This document shows, piece after piece, positions 27,937-37,570 of a DNA stretch of 64,000 bases (the first letter of the stretch is position 1; each line of letters opens with the position of its first letter). A program made the position numbers and the translations under genes. Source of the DNA: JAJTHJ01 sp046316025. Its GTDB lineage: Bacteria; Pseudomonadota; Gammaproteobacteria; Burkholderiales; Burkholderiaceae_F. The stretch is from positions 22,105-86,104 of the forward strand of contig JBKCXU010000103.1 of the NCBI GenBank assembly GCA_046316025.1. Reading direction: 5' to 3'. Under the pieces are notes generated by a model. The model was not told the DNA's origin, did no database searches, and saw only the letters and a list, made by a program, of their open reading frames with translations.

Positions 27937-30042
27937 ATGGGGGACGCACGGCAAGGGGGGTTACGCGGTCTGGTGGAGCGCTGGTGGCGTGAGCGCCGCG
28001 CAGCCGGCAGCGCCGAGGTCGCTCCACCCACCACAACGCAGCCGCACGAGCGGCTGCCGGGCCTGGAAGGGGTGCGCGCCATCGCCGTCCTCGCGGTGCT
28101 CGCCTACCACGGCGAAATCGCCGGGGTGCTGCCGGCGGGGTTCCTCGGCGTCGATATCTTCTTCGTGCTGTCGGGGTTCCTGATCACCGCGCTGCTGCTG
28201 CGCGAGCACGAGGCGCACGGCGCGATCGACCTGCGCGGCTTCTACCTGCGGCGCGCGCGCCGCCTGCTGCCGGCGTTGTTGGCGATGCTGACGGCCACCG
28301 CGCTGGTGGCGCCGTGGCTCGCGCCGGACGCTGTGGCGCGGCTGCGCGAAGACCTGCCGGCCGCACTGTTCTACGTCTCCAACTGGTGGCAGATCGCCTC
28401 GGCGCAGTCGTACTTCGAGGCGTTCAACCGGCCGCCGCTGCTGCAACATCTGTGGTCGCTGGCGATCGAGGAGCAGTTCTACATCGTCTGGCCGCTGCTG
28501 GCGATCGCGCTGCTGCGCGCGAGTGGCCGGCGCGGCCTGGCGCTGTTCTCGCTCGCCGGCGCGCTGCTCGCCACCGGCTGGATGGCGGCGCTGGCGATTC
28601 ACTGGGCCATGCCCGAGGAGCGCGACGCGAGCCGCCTGTACTTTGGTTCGGACACGCATTGCATGGGGCTGCTGGTCGGCGCCGCATTGGCCGCGCTGAT
28701 CGATCCCTGGCGGCGGCCGGCCGTGGCCGGCCCAGCGCGCGCGGCACGCGGGCGCGCGCTCGATGCGCTGGGCGGTGTCGCGCTGCTCGGCCTGCTCGCG
28801 ATCATGGCGCTCGGCCACGACACGCAACCGTGGCTGTATCGCGGCGGTTTTCTGCTGGTCTCGGTGCTGACCGCTTTGCTGTTGCTCGCCGCGGTGCAAC
28901 CCGCGTCGTGGTTGCAGCCGGTGCTGGCGAGCGCGCCGATGCGCTGGATCGGCGAGCGCTCTTACGGCCTGTACATCTGGCACTGGCCGGTGTTTGTGAT
29001 GCTGCGGCCGCGGCTCGAACTGCCGGCCGACCCGTGGCTGGCCTTCGCGCTGCGGCTGGCGGTCACCGTCGCGATCGCCGAGCTGTCGTACCGCTGGGTG
29101 GAAGTGCCGGTACGTCGCGGGCAGTTTCTGACCGCTGTCCGGCGCCCGTGGCTCGCGCTTGGGGCCGCGACGGCCGCGGCATTCATCGTCTCAACCGCAG
29201 TGTTGCTGCTGGCGCCGCGCGCGACCGATCCGACCGGCAACCTCGCGGCGGCGGCGGCGGGCGGCGCGCCCTTCCTTGGCGAGTTTGCCGGGAAGATCGA
29301 GGCTCCCGAGCGCAGCGCGGTCGAGGCCGACACCATCGCGGCCGTCGCCGCGGCCAGCACCGCGGCGCGTGCAGCGGGGCGCATCCGGCCCGCGCCGGCG
29401 GTGGTCGCTGCTCCGGCGCTTGCGCAAGCCAGTGGCGAAGGTCTGCCGCGGGTCACCGCGTTTGGCGACTCGGTGCTGCTCGGCGCGCGCGACGCGCTGC
29501 TGCGGAAATTGCCCGGCGCCGAAATCGACGCGGAAGTCGGCCGCCAGGCCAGTCGGGGCCTGACCCGTGTACGCGAGGTGAAGGCGCAGGAGCGGCTGGG
29601 CAATGTGGTGCTTCTGCACATCGGCAGCAACGGATTTCTGGCGGAGCCGCAGTTGCGCGCGGCCCTGGCGGAGCTCGCCGATCGCGAGCGGGTGCTGCTG
29701 GTGACGGTGCGCGTGCCCAAGCGCTGGGAGGCGCACAACAACGACATCTTGGAGCGGGCGAGCCGCGAGTTTCCGAACACGGTTCTGGTCGACTGGGCGC
29801 GCCTGTCGGCCGACCATCCGGAGTACTTCGTCGCCGATGGCGTGCATTTGTCGTCGGCGGGAATCCGGCGCTTTACCGAGGAAATCCGCCGCCTGGCCCG
29901 CGGGCCGGCCGGCGGCGGTGAACGCGAGGCGCCGTCGTCGTCGCCGACCCCGTCCGCGGAGCGGGCGGCACTTGTGCCGGAGCACAGCGGGCCGACGACG
30001 CCCGCTGCCGAACCCTCGCCGCTGGCGCGTGCGTCGCTGTAG
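27937..30042 (+). CDS. OafA-type acyltransferase fused to an SGNH domain
   Basis: 701-residue membrane O-acyltransferase. The N-terminal acyltransferase-3 domain (about 40-400) has some ten hydrophobic segments and the motifs LEGVRAIAVLAVLAYH, GFLGVDIFFVLSGFLI and YLRRARRLLPAL. The C-terminal periplasmic SGNH domain has Ser512 (FGDSVL), Asn565 (IGSNG) and Asp634/His637 (DGVHL). This layout is that of OafA, which acetylates LPS or other surface glycans. GGAGG 6 nt upstream fixes the start. The proline/serine-rich tail (650-701) looks disordered. It pairs with the SGNH gene downstream. Confidence 0.92.
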   Translation: MGDARQGGLRGLVERWWRERRAAGSAEVAPPTTTQPHERLPGLEGVRAIAVLAVLAYHGEIAGVLPAGFLGVDIFFVLSGFLITALLLREHEAHGAIDLRGFYLRRARRLLPALLAMLTATALVAPWLAPDAVARLREDLPAALFYVSNWWQIASAQSYFEAFNRPPLLQHLWSLAIEEQFYIVWPLLAIALLRASGRRGLALFSLAGALLATGWMAALAIHWAMPEERDASRLYFGSDTHCMGLLVGAALAALIDPWRRPAVAGPARAARGRALDALGGVALLGLLAIMALGHDTQPWLYRGGFLLVSVLTALLLLAAVQPASWLQPVLASAPMRWIGERSYGLYIWHWPVFVMLRPRLELPADPWLAFALRLAVTVAIAELSYRWVEVPVRRGQFLTAVRRPWLALGAATAAAFIVSTAVLLLAPRATDPTGNLAAAAAGGAPFLGEFAGKIEAPERSAVEADTIAAVAAASTAARAAGRIRPAPAVVAAPALAQASGEGLPRVTAFGDSVLLGARDALLRKLPGAEIDAEVGRQASRGLTRVREVKAQERLGNVVLLHIGSNGFLAEPQLRAALAELADRERVLLVTVRVPKRWEAHNNDILERASREFPNTVLVDWARLSADHPEYFVADGVHLSSAGIRRFTEEIRRLARGPAGGGEREAPSSSPTPSAERAALVPEHSGPTTPAAEPSPLARASL

Positions 30043-30098
30043 CGGGGACGGTCGCGGCGATACCCGCGATACCCCGCGATACCCGCTAGCATCGGGCC

Positions 30099-31535
30099 GT
30101 GACCATCGCGCCGAGCCCGATCCCGTCTGCACTCCGCCGTCCGGCGCCACACCCGCGCGCCCGCCTGCTCGCGCTCGGTTGGGCCGGCATGCTGCTGGCC
30201 ACCGGCGCGCAGGCGCAAGTGCTCACCTTTCGGGCCGATGGCCTCGCGCCCGAGTTGCAGTGCCCGCGCGCGGCTGCCACCGGCGCGGCCACGGCGCGTC
30301 CCGGCCCATCGGCACCGGCAGCCCGCAGCCCGGATGCGGAGCGCCCCCCCGACCTCGCCGAGGTGCAGGAGGCGCTCGCCGCGGACGGGCTGCCGCCCGG
30401 CCCGCCGACCGATGCCTTGCCGCTCACCACGCCCGCGCTGCCGCTGCGGGTAGCCCTGTGGGGCGACAGTCACGCGGCGGCAAACTTCTTCTCCGAGACC
30501 ATGGCCGAATCGCTGGGCTTCGCGGGCGAGCGGGTGGCACCCGGCTTCGTCCCGGCCAGCGCCGGCATGCCGGGTGTTCGTCTGCCGGTCGGCAGAGCTT
30601 GCGTCGGCGGCCAGTGGACGCGCAGCACCGCGCACCGCGCCGCCGAGGGCGACGCGCGATTCCCCCGCAGCCTGGTGACGGCGCAGACCGACCGCTCCGG
30701 CAGCTACTACTGGATCGACTTTCGCCGCTCCGGCGCGGGGCCGGCACTGCGTGCGCTGGACGTTTACTACACGTTGCCGGACACGCGGCGCAGCGCGGTG
30801 CTCGGGGTCGCGGTCGACGGCGGGCCGGAAACCATCGTCGCGCTCGACGCCGGGGGCGATGGCGTACTGCAACTGCGGCCGAGCGAGGCCTTGTCCACGC
30901 TGAAGCTGCGGCTGATCGTCGGCGCCGTGACGCTGGAGGGTTTCGCCCCGCAGTATCTGGCGAGTCCCGCGCTGGTGCTCGACACCTTTGCCGTGCCGGG
31001 GGCGACCGCGCGCGGTTGGCGCATGGCCGATGCACAGTACGTGCAGCAGCGGGGCGGCGACGCCGGCTACGACCTCGTGCTGCTCGAATACGGCACCAAC
31101 GAAGGCAACGACCCGAAGTTCGACCGCACCGCCTACGCCAGCGACCTGCGTGCCAGTCTGCGCAACGTCCGCCGCGCCTACCCGCAGGCTGCCTGCATGC
31201 TGATCGGCCCCACCGACCGCGGCGTGCTGGTGGCGCGGCGCGCGGCCAAGGCCCCGCGCCAGGGCGCGACCGCCAAGGTCGATCTGCTGCGCTACTCGCG
31301 CGTGCATCAGGCGATCGCGGAAACGCAGCAGTCGGTCGGGCGCGAATTCGGCTGCAAGTTTTGGAACTGGCAAACCGCCATGGGCGGCCCGGGGGGGGCG
31401 TACCGCTGGTTCCACCAGGATCCGAGGCTGATGGCCCCGGACCTGATCCATCTGACCCCGCTCGGCTACCAGGCGAGCGCACGCAAGTTTGCGTCCGCGC
31501 TGAAGCTCGCGCCCAGCGGCGTGGCGCTGCGTTGA
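30099..31535 (+). CDS. Periplasmic SGNH/GDSL hydrolase
   Basis: 478 residues. The signal peptide ends near TGAQAQ (residue 39). The catalytic blocks are GDSH (Ser124), GTNEGND (Asn334) and DLIH (Asp448/His451). The roughly 200 residues between blocks are predicted as a beta-rich insert, giving a longer protein than a minimal SGNH enzyme, as in peptidoglycan or glycan O-acetyl modifying proteins. The GTG start is 56 nt after the acyltransferase stop. The pairing suggests that one enzyme adds, and the other moves or removes, acyl groups on an envelope glycan. Confidence 0.87.
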   Translation: MTIAPSPIPSALRRPAPHPRARLLALGWAGMLLATGAQAQVLTFRADGLAPELQCPRAAATGAATARPGPSAPAARSPDAERPPDLAEVQEALAADGLPPGPPTDALPLTTPALPLRVALWGDSHAAANFFSETMAESLGFAGERVAPGFVPASAGMPGVRLPVGRACVGGQWTRSTAHRAAEGDARFPRSLVTAQTDRSGSYYWIDFRRSGAGPALRALDVYYTLPDTRRSAVLGVAVDGGPETIVALDAGGDGVLQLRPSEALSTLKLRLIVGAVTLEGFAPQYLASPALVLDTFAVPGATARGWRMADAQYVQQRGGDAGYDLVLLEYGTNEGNDPKFDRTAYASDLRASLRNVRRAYPQAACMLIGPTDRGVLVARRAAKAPRQGATAKVDLLRYSRVHQAIAETQQSVGREFGCKFWNWQTAMGGPGGAYRWFHQDPRLMAPDLIHLTPLGYQASARKFASALKLAPSGVALR

Positions 31536-31574
31536 GCGCGAGCGCAGCCGACGTTTTGCTCACTACGCCCAGCC

Positions 31575-32645
31575 ATGCCGCCCATTGATCTGTCCATCGT
31601 TCGCGAAGACGTGCGCGCCGTCAGCGCCTACCCGGTGCCGTCGGCCGCCGGGATGATCAAGCTCGATGCGATGGAAAACCCATTCGGACTGCCGCCCTCG
31701 CTGGCAGTCGATCTGGGGGCGCGGCTGGCGCGGGTGGCGGTCAATCGCTATCCGCCAGCCAATCCCGTGGAGTTCAAGGCGCGGCTAGCGCAGGCGATGG
31801 GCGTGCCGGACGGTATGGGACTGCTGCTCGGCAATGGCTCGGACGAGTTGATCCACCTCGTGATCCAGGCCTGCGCCAAGCCGGGCGCGACGGTGCTGTC
31901 GCCGTGGCCGAGCTTCGTGATGTACGAGATGAGCGCGCGCTTCGACGGCTGCCGCTTTGTCGGCGTGCCGTTGGCGGCGGATTTCTCGCTCGACCGTGAG
32001 GCGCTGCTCGCCGCCATCGCGCGCGAGCGGCCGGCGGTGATCTTCATCTCCTGGCCCAACAATCCGACCGGCAACCTGTTCGACCGCGCGACCGTGGAGG
32101 CGGTGCTCGCTGCCGCGCCGGGGCTGGTGGTGTTGGACGAGGCCTACCTGCCCTTCGCGCTCGACACCTGGATGCCGCAGTTGGCCGTGCGGCCCAACTT
32201 GCTGGTGCTGCGCACGCTGTCCAAGCTGGGGCTGGCCGGCATCCGGTTGGGCTATCTGGCGGGCGACCCGGCGTGGATCGCCGAGTTCGACAAGCTGCGC
32301 CCGCCGTACAACGTCAACGTGCTGACGCTGGCCGCCGCCGACTTCATGCTCGACCACCTGCCCCTGCTCGACGAGCAGGCGGCCACCCTGCGCTTGGAGC
32401 GCGCGCATCTGCTCACCGTGTTGCCTGCGCTGCCGGGGGTGTCGGCCTTCGACTCGGCGGCCAACTTCATCCTGTTCCGCGTGGCCGATGCCGATGGCGT
32501 GTTTGCACGGCTGAAGGAGCAGCGCATCCTGATCAAGAACGTCGGCCGCATGCACGCGCTGCTGGCCGGCTGCCTGCGCGTGACGGTGGGCGCGCCGGAA
32601 GAGAACCGCGCCTTCCTCGCCGCGCTTGCCACCGCGCTAAAGTAG
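31575..32645 (+). CDS. hisC: Histidinol-phosphate aminotransferase
   Basis: 356-residue PLP enzyme converting imidazole acetol phosphate to histidinol phosphate. Family features: IKLDAMENPFG near the N-terminus, SWPNNPTGNLFD near 160 and the PLP-lysine region LRTLSKLGLAGIRLGYL near 213-229. It is intact, unlike the fragment at 27550. hisB follows 4 nt after the stop, restoring the operon. Confidence 0.96.
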   Translation: MPPIDLSIVREDVRAVSAYPVPSAAGMIKLDAMENPFGLPPSLAVDLGARLARVAVNRYPPANPVEFKARLAQAMGVPDGMGLLLGNGSDELIHLVIQACAKPGATVLSPWPSFVMYEMSARFDGCRFVGVPLAADFSLDREALLAAIARERPAVIFISWPNNPTGNLFDRATVEAVLAAAPGLVVLDEAYLPFALDTWMPQLAVRPNLLVLRTLSKLGLAGIRLGYLAGDPAWIAEFDKLRPPYNVNVLTLAAADFMLDHLPLLDEQAATLRLERAHLLTVLPALPGVSAFDSAANFILFRVADADGVFARLKEQRILIKNVGRMHALLAGCLRVTVGAPEENRAFLAALATALK

Positions 32646-32649
32646 CGCC

Positions 32650-33249
32650 ATGAGTACGCGCAGCGCGGACGTGGTCCGCAACACCAAAGAAACGCAGATC
32701 CGCGTGGTGGTGAGTCTCGACGGCAGCGGCCGGTCGCAGATCGCCACCGGGATCGGCTTCTTCGATCACATGCTCGACCAGATCGCGCGCCACGGTGCGC
32801 TCGATCTGACGGTCGAGGCGCAGGGCGATTTGCATATCGACGGCCACCATACGGTGGAGGACGTGGGCATTGCGCTCGGCCAGGCGGTCGCGCGCGCGCT
32901 GGGCGACAAGGCCGGGCTGCGTCGCTACGGCCACGCCTACGTGCCGCTCGATGAGGCGTTATCGCGGGTGGTGATCGATCTGTCCGGCCGGCCGGGGCTG
33001 GTCTGGCAAGTACCGTTCACGCGGGCGATGATCGGCGGCTTCGACACCGATCTGGCGCACGAGTTTTTCCAGGGTTTCGTCAACCATGCGCTGGCGACGC
33101 TGCACGTGGACAACCTGCGCGGCGACAACGCGCACCACCAGTGTGAGACGGTGTTCAAAGCCTTCGCCCGCGCGCTGCGAACGGCGGTCGAGATCGATCC
33201 GCGCGCCGGGGGCGTGGTGCCATCCACCAAGGGCACGCTCACCGCCTGA
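32650..33249 (+). CDS. hisB: Imidazoleglycerol-phosphate dehydratase
   Basis: 199-residue monofunctional IGP dehydratase, a metal enzyme of histidine synthesis. Metal-binding motifs are GFFDHMLDQIARH (residues 37-49), DGHHTVEDVGIALG (57-72) and the C-terminal DNAHHQCETVFKAFARAL. There is no phosphatase domain, as is usual outside enterics. It starts 4 nt after hisC. In many betaproteobacteria a MarC gene follows; here there is a REP-B copy instead. Confidence 0.97.
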   Translation: MSTRSADVVRNTKETQIRVVVSLDGSGRSQIATGIGFFDHMLDQIARHGALDLTVEAQGDLHIDGHHTVEDVGIALGQAVARALGDKAGLRRYGHAYVPLDEALSRVVIDLSGRPGLVWQVPFTRAMIGGFDTDLAHEFFQGFVNHALATLHVDNLRGDNAHHQCETVFKAFARALRTAVEIDPRAGGVVPSTKGTLTA

Positions 33250-33269
33250 CTCTGCCGGAGTACCAGGCC

Positions 33270-33310
33270 GACGCCCCCACCCCAGCCCTCCCCCGCGAGC
33301 GGGGGATGGC
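33270..33310. repeat. REP-B copy between hisB and hisH
   Basis: Hairpin CCCCCGC/GCGGGGG at 33290-33305 with a two-base loop. On its left is a CCCCCACCCCAGCCCTC tail, which on the minus strand matches the GGGGTGGGG tail of the other REP-B copies. The remaining gap to hisH, 33311-33349, is a run of near-repeats of ACCGA(T/C). Confidence 0.75.
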
Positions 33311-33349
33311 GTCAACCGACAACCGATCACCGATTACCGATCACCGAGA

Positions 33350-33997
33350 ATGATCGCCATCGTCGACTACGGCATGGGCAACCTGCGCTCGGTGGCCAAG
33401 GCGCTGGAGCATGTCGCGCCCAAGGAGTCGGTGCGGATCGCCACGACGGCGGCGGATGTCGATGTGGCGGATCGCGTGGTCTTCCCCGGCCAGGGCGCAA
33501 TGCCCGACTGCATGGCCTATCTGCGCGCCGCGGGGTTGGAAGACGCGGTGCGCCGCGCCGCGGCGAGCAAGCCGCTGCTCGGTGTGTGCATCGGCCAGCA
33601 GATGCTGCTGGAGGAGTCCGAAGAATCGCGCGTGCCCGGCGCCCGCACGCCAGGGCTGGGCCTCTTTGCCGGCAGCGTGATCCGCTTTCGCGATGCCGAC
33701 ATGCAGCGCACCGACGGCATGCGCCTCAAGGTGCCGCACATGGGCTGGAACCGCGTGCGCCAGTGCCAGCCGCACCCGCTGTGGCACGGCGTGGTCGACG
33801 GCAGCTGGTTCTACTTCGTGCACAGCTATCACGTACAGCCGCGAGACGCCGACCTGGCTGCCGGTGAAACCGAGTACGGTCGCATCTTTACCTGCGCCAT
33901 TGCGCGGGATAACATCTTCGCCACGCAATTCCACCCCGAGAAAAGCGCTGCCGCCGGCCTGAAGATCTACGAGAATTTCACCCGCTGGAACCCCTGA
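33350..33997 (+). CDS. hisH: Imidazole glycerol phosphate synthase, glutaminase subunit
   Basis: 215-residue class I glutamine amidotransferase that supplies ammonia to HisF. The nucleophile is in LLGVCIGQQMLLE (cysteine near 83), and the His/Glu pair is in ATQFHPEKSAAAG near 193-197. No good ribosome site precedes the ATG, which follows short ACCGA repeats. The start was chosen from the family N-terminus MIAIVDYGMGNL. Confidence 0.96.
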   Translation: MIAIVDYGMGNLRSVAKALEHVAPKESVRIATTAADVDVADRVVFPGQGAMPDCMAYLRAAGLEDAVRRAAASKPLLGVCIGQQMLLEESEESRVPGARTPGLGLFAGSVIRFRDADMQRTDGMRLKVPHMGWNRVRQCQPHPLWHGVVDGSWFYFVHSYHVQPRDADLAAGETEYGRIFTCAIARDNIFATQFHPEKSAAAGLKIYENFTRWNP

Positions 33998-34082
33998 TTC
34001 CACGCCTCCCGCGCCCGCCTCGCGTTTCACCCTCCCTCCCTCGACCCACCCGACGACTGCTTCCCGCTCGGGCGCATCCGAG

Positions 34083-34823
34083 ATGCTGCTGATCCCCGCC
34101 ATCGACCTCAAAGACGGCAAGTGCGTGCGCCTGCGCCAGGGCGACATGGCGAGCGCCACCGTGTTCTCCGACGACCCGGCGGCGATGGCGCGCCAGTGGG
34201 TCGAGCAGGGCGCGCGGCGGCTGCATCTGGTCGATCTGAACGGCGCGCGCTCGGGCCGCCCGGTCAACGAGGCGGCGATCAAGAAGATCGTCGCCGAAGT
34301 GGGAGACGAGATTCCGATCCAGCTCGGCGGTGGCATCCGCGACCTGGATACGGTGGAGCGCTACATCGACGACGGCGTGCATTACGTGGTGATCGGCACT
34401 GCCGCGGTCAAAAGCCCCGGCTTTCTGCACGACGCCTGCACGGCCTTCGGCGGCCACGTGATCGTCGCGCTCGACGCCCGCGGCGGCAAGGTTGCCACCG
34501 ACGGCTGGAGCAAGCTCACCGGCCACGACGTGATCGATCTGGCCAAGAAGTTCGAGGACTACGGCGTCGAGGCGATCCTCTACACCGACATCGGCCGCGA
34601 CGGCATGCTCTCCGGCGTGAACATCGAAGCCACGGTCGAACTCGCCCGCAGCGTCAAGGTGCCGGTGATCGCCAGCGGCGGAGTCAACGACATTGGCGAC
34701 ATCGAGCGCCTGTTTGCCGTACGCGACGACGGCGTGGAAGCCGTAGTGCTCGGTCGCTCGATTTACGAAGGCACGCTCGACTTCAAGGCGGCGCTGGCGC
34801 GGGTCGAGGCGTTGGACGCCTGA
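34083..34823 (+). CDS. hisA: ProFAR isomerase
   Basis: 246-residue TIM-barrel isomerase acting on phosphoribosylformimino-AICAR ribotide. The N-terminus LLIPAIDLKDGKCVRLRQGD carries the catalytic Asp8, and the second acidic residue is in YTDIGRDGMLSG near 170. Length is normal. The 85 nt before it are C-rich with no feature recognised. A small hairpin separates it from hisF. Confidence 0.97.
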   Translation: MLLIPAIDLKDGKCVRLRQGDMASATVFSDDPAAMARQWVEQGARRLHLVDLNGARSGRPVNEAAIKKIVAEVGDEIPIQLGGGIRDLDTVERYIDDGVHYVVIGTAAVKSPGFLHDACTAFGGHVIVALDARGGKVATDGWSKLTGHDVIDLAKKFEDYGVEAILYTDIGRDGMLSGVNIEATVELARSVKVPVIASGGVNDIGDIERLFAVRDDGVEAVVLGRSIYEGTLDFKAALARVEALDA

Positions 34824-34827
34824 GCGC

Positions 34828-34845
34828 AGCCGCCGCTTGGCGGCT
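34828..34845 (+). promoter_or_regulatory. Stem-loop between hisA and hisF
   Basis: Perfect 7-bp stem AGCCGCC/GGCGGCT with a GCTT loop, starting 4 nt after the hisA stop and ending 6 nt before the hisF ATG. It occupies the place where the hisF ribosome site should be, and no Shine-Dalgarno-like sequence is seen there. It could tune hisF translation or mRNA stability. Confidence 0.5.
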
Positions 34846-34851
34846 CAGACC

Positions 34852-35621
<770 letters not shown>

Positions 35622-35625
<4 letters not shown>

Positions 35626-36185
35626 ACCGACTGCTCCGCTTGCTGCGCGACAACCGCGGGCTGCTGTTTTTCCTCGCCGCGATGTTCGTGTTTCGCTCGG
35701 CCTGGGCCGACTGGCGCCACATTCCAAGCGAGTCGATGGAACCGACGATCCAGGTCGGCGACAGGGTGGTCATCGACAAACGCGCCTACGCGTGGCGCGT
35801 GCCGTTTACGCGCATCCACCTGGCCGAGCGCGCCGCGCCGGCGGTGGGCGACGTGATCACTTTCGACTCGCCGGTGGACGAAGTGCTGTTGATCAAGCGC
35901 ATCGTCGCCGTCGCGGGCGACGAGATCGGTGCGCGCCGGGGCGTGCTGTTTCGCAATGGCGCAGCCGTGGGCAATGCGGGGCGGATCGAGTTCGGCCCCG
36001 TCATTGTGCCGGCGGGCCGCGTGTTCGTGATGGGCGACAACCGCGACAACAGCTTCGACTCACGCTTTTGGGGGCCGCTTGACGAGCAGCGAATCACCGG
36101 TCGCGCGACGTCGGTAGCCTTTTCCCTCGATGGCTTCCTTCCCCGCGCCGACCGCTGGGGCGTGGACATCGGCCCGACACCATGA
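35622..36185 (+). CDS. Signal peptidase I family protein inside the his operon
   Basis: 187-residue type I signal peptidase (S26). The nucleophile is Ser38 in SESMEPTI and the general base is Lys92 in LIKRIVAVAGD. The conserved GDNRDNSFDSRFWG lies near 138-151. One N-terminal hydrophobic segment (LLFFLAAMFVF) anchors it. It is shorter than typical LepB, which has two anchors, so it is probably a second, accessory enzyme. It overlaps both hisF and hisI by 4 nt and is therefore made together with them; no link to histidine synthesis is known. Confidence 0.9.
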
Positions 36186-36568
36186 CGGATTGGCTGGCCG
36201 AAGTCCGCTTCGACGCGCAAGGGCTGGTGCCGGCGATTGCGCAGGATGCCGAAAGCGGCCGCGTGCTGATGTTCGCCTGGGCCGACCGCGCGGCGCTCGC
36301 CGAGACGGCGGCCACGGGACAAGCGGTGTACTGGTCGCGCTCGCGCAACCGGCTGTGGCGCAAGGGCGAGGAGTCCGGCCATCGGCAACACGTGGCCGAA
36401 GTGCGGCTCGACTGCGACGGCGACGTCGTGCTCTACCGGGTGCGGCAAGCGGGCGGCATCGCTTGCCACACGGGGCGGGAAAGCTGCTTCTACCGGCGGC
36501 TGGAAGATGGCGTCTGGCAAACGGTCGATCCCGTGCTGAAGGACCCGGAACTGATCTACCGAAAATGA
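36182..36568 (+). CDS. hisI: Phosphoribosyl-AMP cyclohydrolase
   Basis: 128-residue zinc enzyme opening the purine ring of PR-AMP. Motifs: MFAWADRAALAETAATGQAVYWSRSR near 29-54, DCDGDVVLYRVRQ and CHTGRESCFYR, which supply the metal-binding Asp and Cys residues. It is a separate gene from hisE, as in most betaproteobacteria. It overlaps its neighbours on both sides by 4 nt. Confidence 0.96.
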   Translation: MTDWLAEVRFDAQGLVPAIAQDAESGRVLMFAWADRAALAETAATGQAVYWSRSRNRLWRKGEESGHRQHVAEVRLDCDGDVVLYRVRQAGGIACHTGRESCFYRRLEDGVWQTVDPVLKDPELIYRK

Positions 36569-36912
36569 GCGACGACATCCTGCACCGTCTGGCGGAAGTG
36601 ATCGAGTCGCGCAAGGGCGGCGACGCGGAGAAGTCGTACGTCGCGCGGCTGCTCGCCAAAGGGCCGGATGCGGTGTGCAAGAAGGTCGGCGAAGAAGCGA
36701 CCGAAACCGTGATGGCGGCCAAGGACGCCGAGCACGGCGGCGCGCGCGCGCCGCTGGTGGCGGAGGTGGCCGACCTCTGGTTTCACTGCATGATCCTGCT
36801 GGCGCAGTTTGGATTCAAGCCCGCCGACGTGCTGGCGGAGCTCGAACGGCGCGCCGGCACCTCCGGCATCGAAGAGAAGGCCTTGCGCAAGGCCAGGGAG
36901 CGCGAAGGATGA
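36565..36912 (+). CDS. hisE: Phosphoribosyl-ATP pyrophosphohydrolase
   Basis: 115-residue all-helical MazG-like hydrolase removing pyrophosphate from PR-ATP. Metal-binding pattern: KKVGEEATETVMAAKD (38-53) and VAEVADLWFHCMILL (64-78). ATGA overlaps with hisI upstream and with the HIT gene downstream. Confidence 0.95.
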   Translation: MSDDILHRLAEVIESRKGGDAEKSYVARLLAKGPDAVCKKVGEEATETVMAAKDAEHGGARAPLVAEVADLWFHCMILLAQFGFKPADVLAELERRAGTSGIEEKALRKAREREG

Positions 36913-37262
36913 AAAACCCGCCCGACCCCAACTGCATCTTCTGCAAGATCGTCGCCGGCCAGATTCCGGCCAAGTTCGTCTACCAGGACGACGAACTCGT
37001 CGTCTTCCCCGACATCCACCCGGCTGCTCCCGTGCACCTGCTGATGGTGCCGCGCGAGCACTTTGCCAACCTCGACGACGCCCATGCCCGGCACGAGGCG
37101 CTGTTGGGTAGAATGCTACTCCTCGCACCGCGGCTGGCACGAGAACAAGGCGCATCGGACGGTTTCCGTGTCGTCGTCAATAACGGCCCGGACGGCGGAC
37201 AAGAGATTTATCACTTGCACGTTCACGTGCTGGGCGGTCCGCGCCCGTGGAAACGTTTATAG
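36909..37262 (+). CDS. HIT-family nucleotide hydrolase
   Basis: 117-residue histidine-triad protein of the HinT type, hydrolysing nucleoside phosphoramidates or adenylated compounds. The active-site triad is YHLHVHVLGG near 100-109. CIFCKIV near the N-terminus is the usual HinT opening. Its place between hisE and tatA is the common betaproteobacterial order. Confidence 0.94.
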   Translation: MKNPPDPNCIFCKIVAGQIPAKFVYQDDELVVFPDIHPAAPVHLLMVPREHFANLDDAHARHEALLGRMLLLAPRLAREQGASDGFRVVVNNGPDGGQEIYHLHVHVLGGPRPWKRL

Positions 37263-37272
37263 GAGTGCGCAA

Positions 37273-37503
37273 ATGGGTAGCTTTTCGATCTGGCATTGGC
37301 TGATCGTGCTGCTGGTGATCGTCCTGGTCTTCGGCACCAGCAAACTGAAGAACATCGGCAAGGATCTGGGCGGCGCAATCAAGGGCTTCAAGGAAGGCAT
37401 GACCGAAGGCGGCACCGCCGAGGCCAACAAGAAGGTCGACGATGCCGCCAAGCAGGTTTCGGCCGGCCAGACCATCGACGTGCAGGCCAAGGAAAAGTCC
37501 TGA
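37273..37503 (+). CDS. tatA: Sec-independent translocase subunit TatA
   Basis: 76 residues: one N-terminal membrane helix (IWHWLIVLLVIVLVF), the FG hinge, an amphipathic helix (KLKNIGKDLGGAIKGFKEGM) and an acidic/polar tail. It forms the pore-like assembly of the twin-arginine export system. AGGAG precedes the ATG. tatB and tatC follow. Confidence 0.95.
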   Translation: MGSFSIWHWLIVLLVIVLVFGTSKLKNIGKDLGGAIKGFKEGMTEGGTAEANKKVDDAAKQVSAGQTIDVQAKEKS

Positions 37504-37570
37504 TTCTGGGTTGAGAGCCGCGCGCCCGCGCCCGCCGCGCGCGGCGCTCGACGCTGAACGCTCAACCGTC

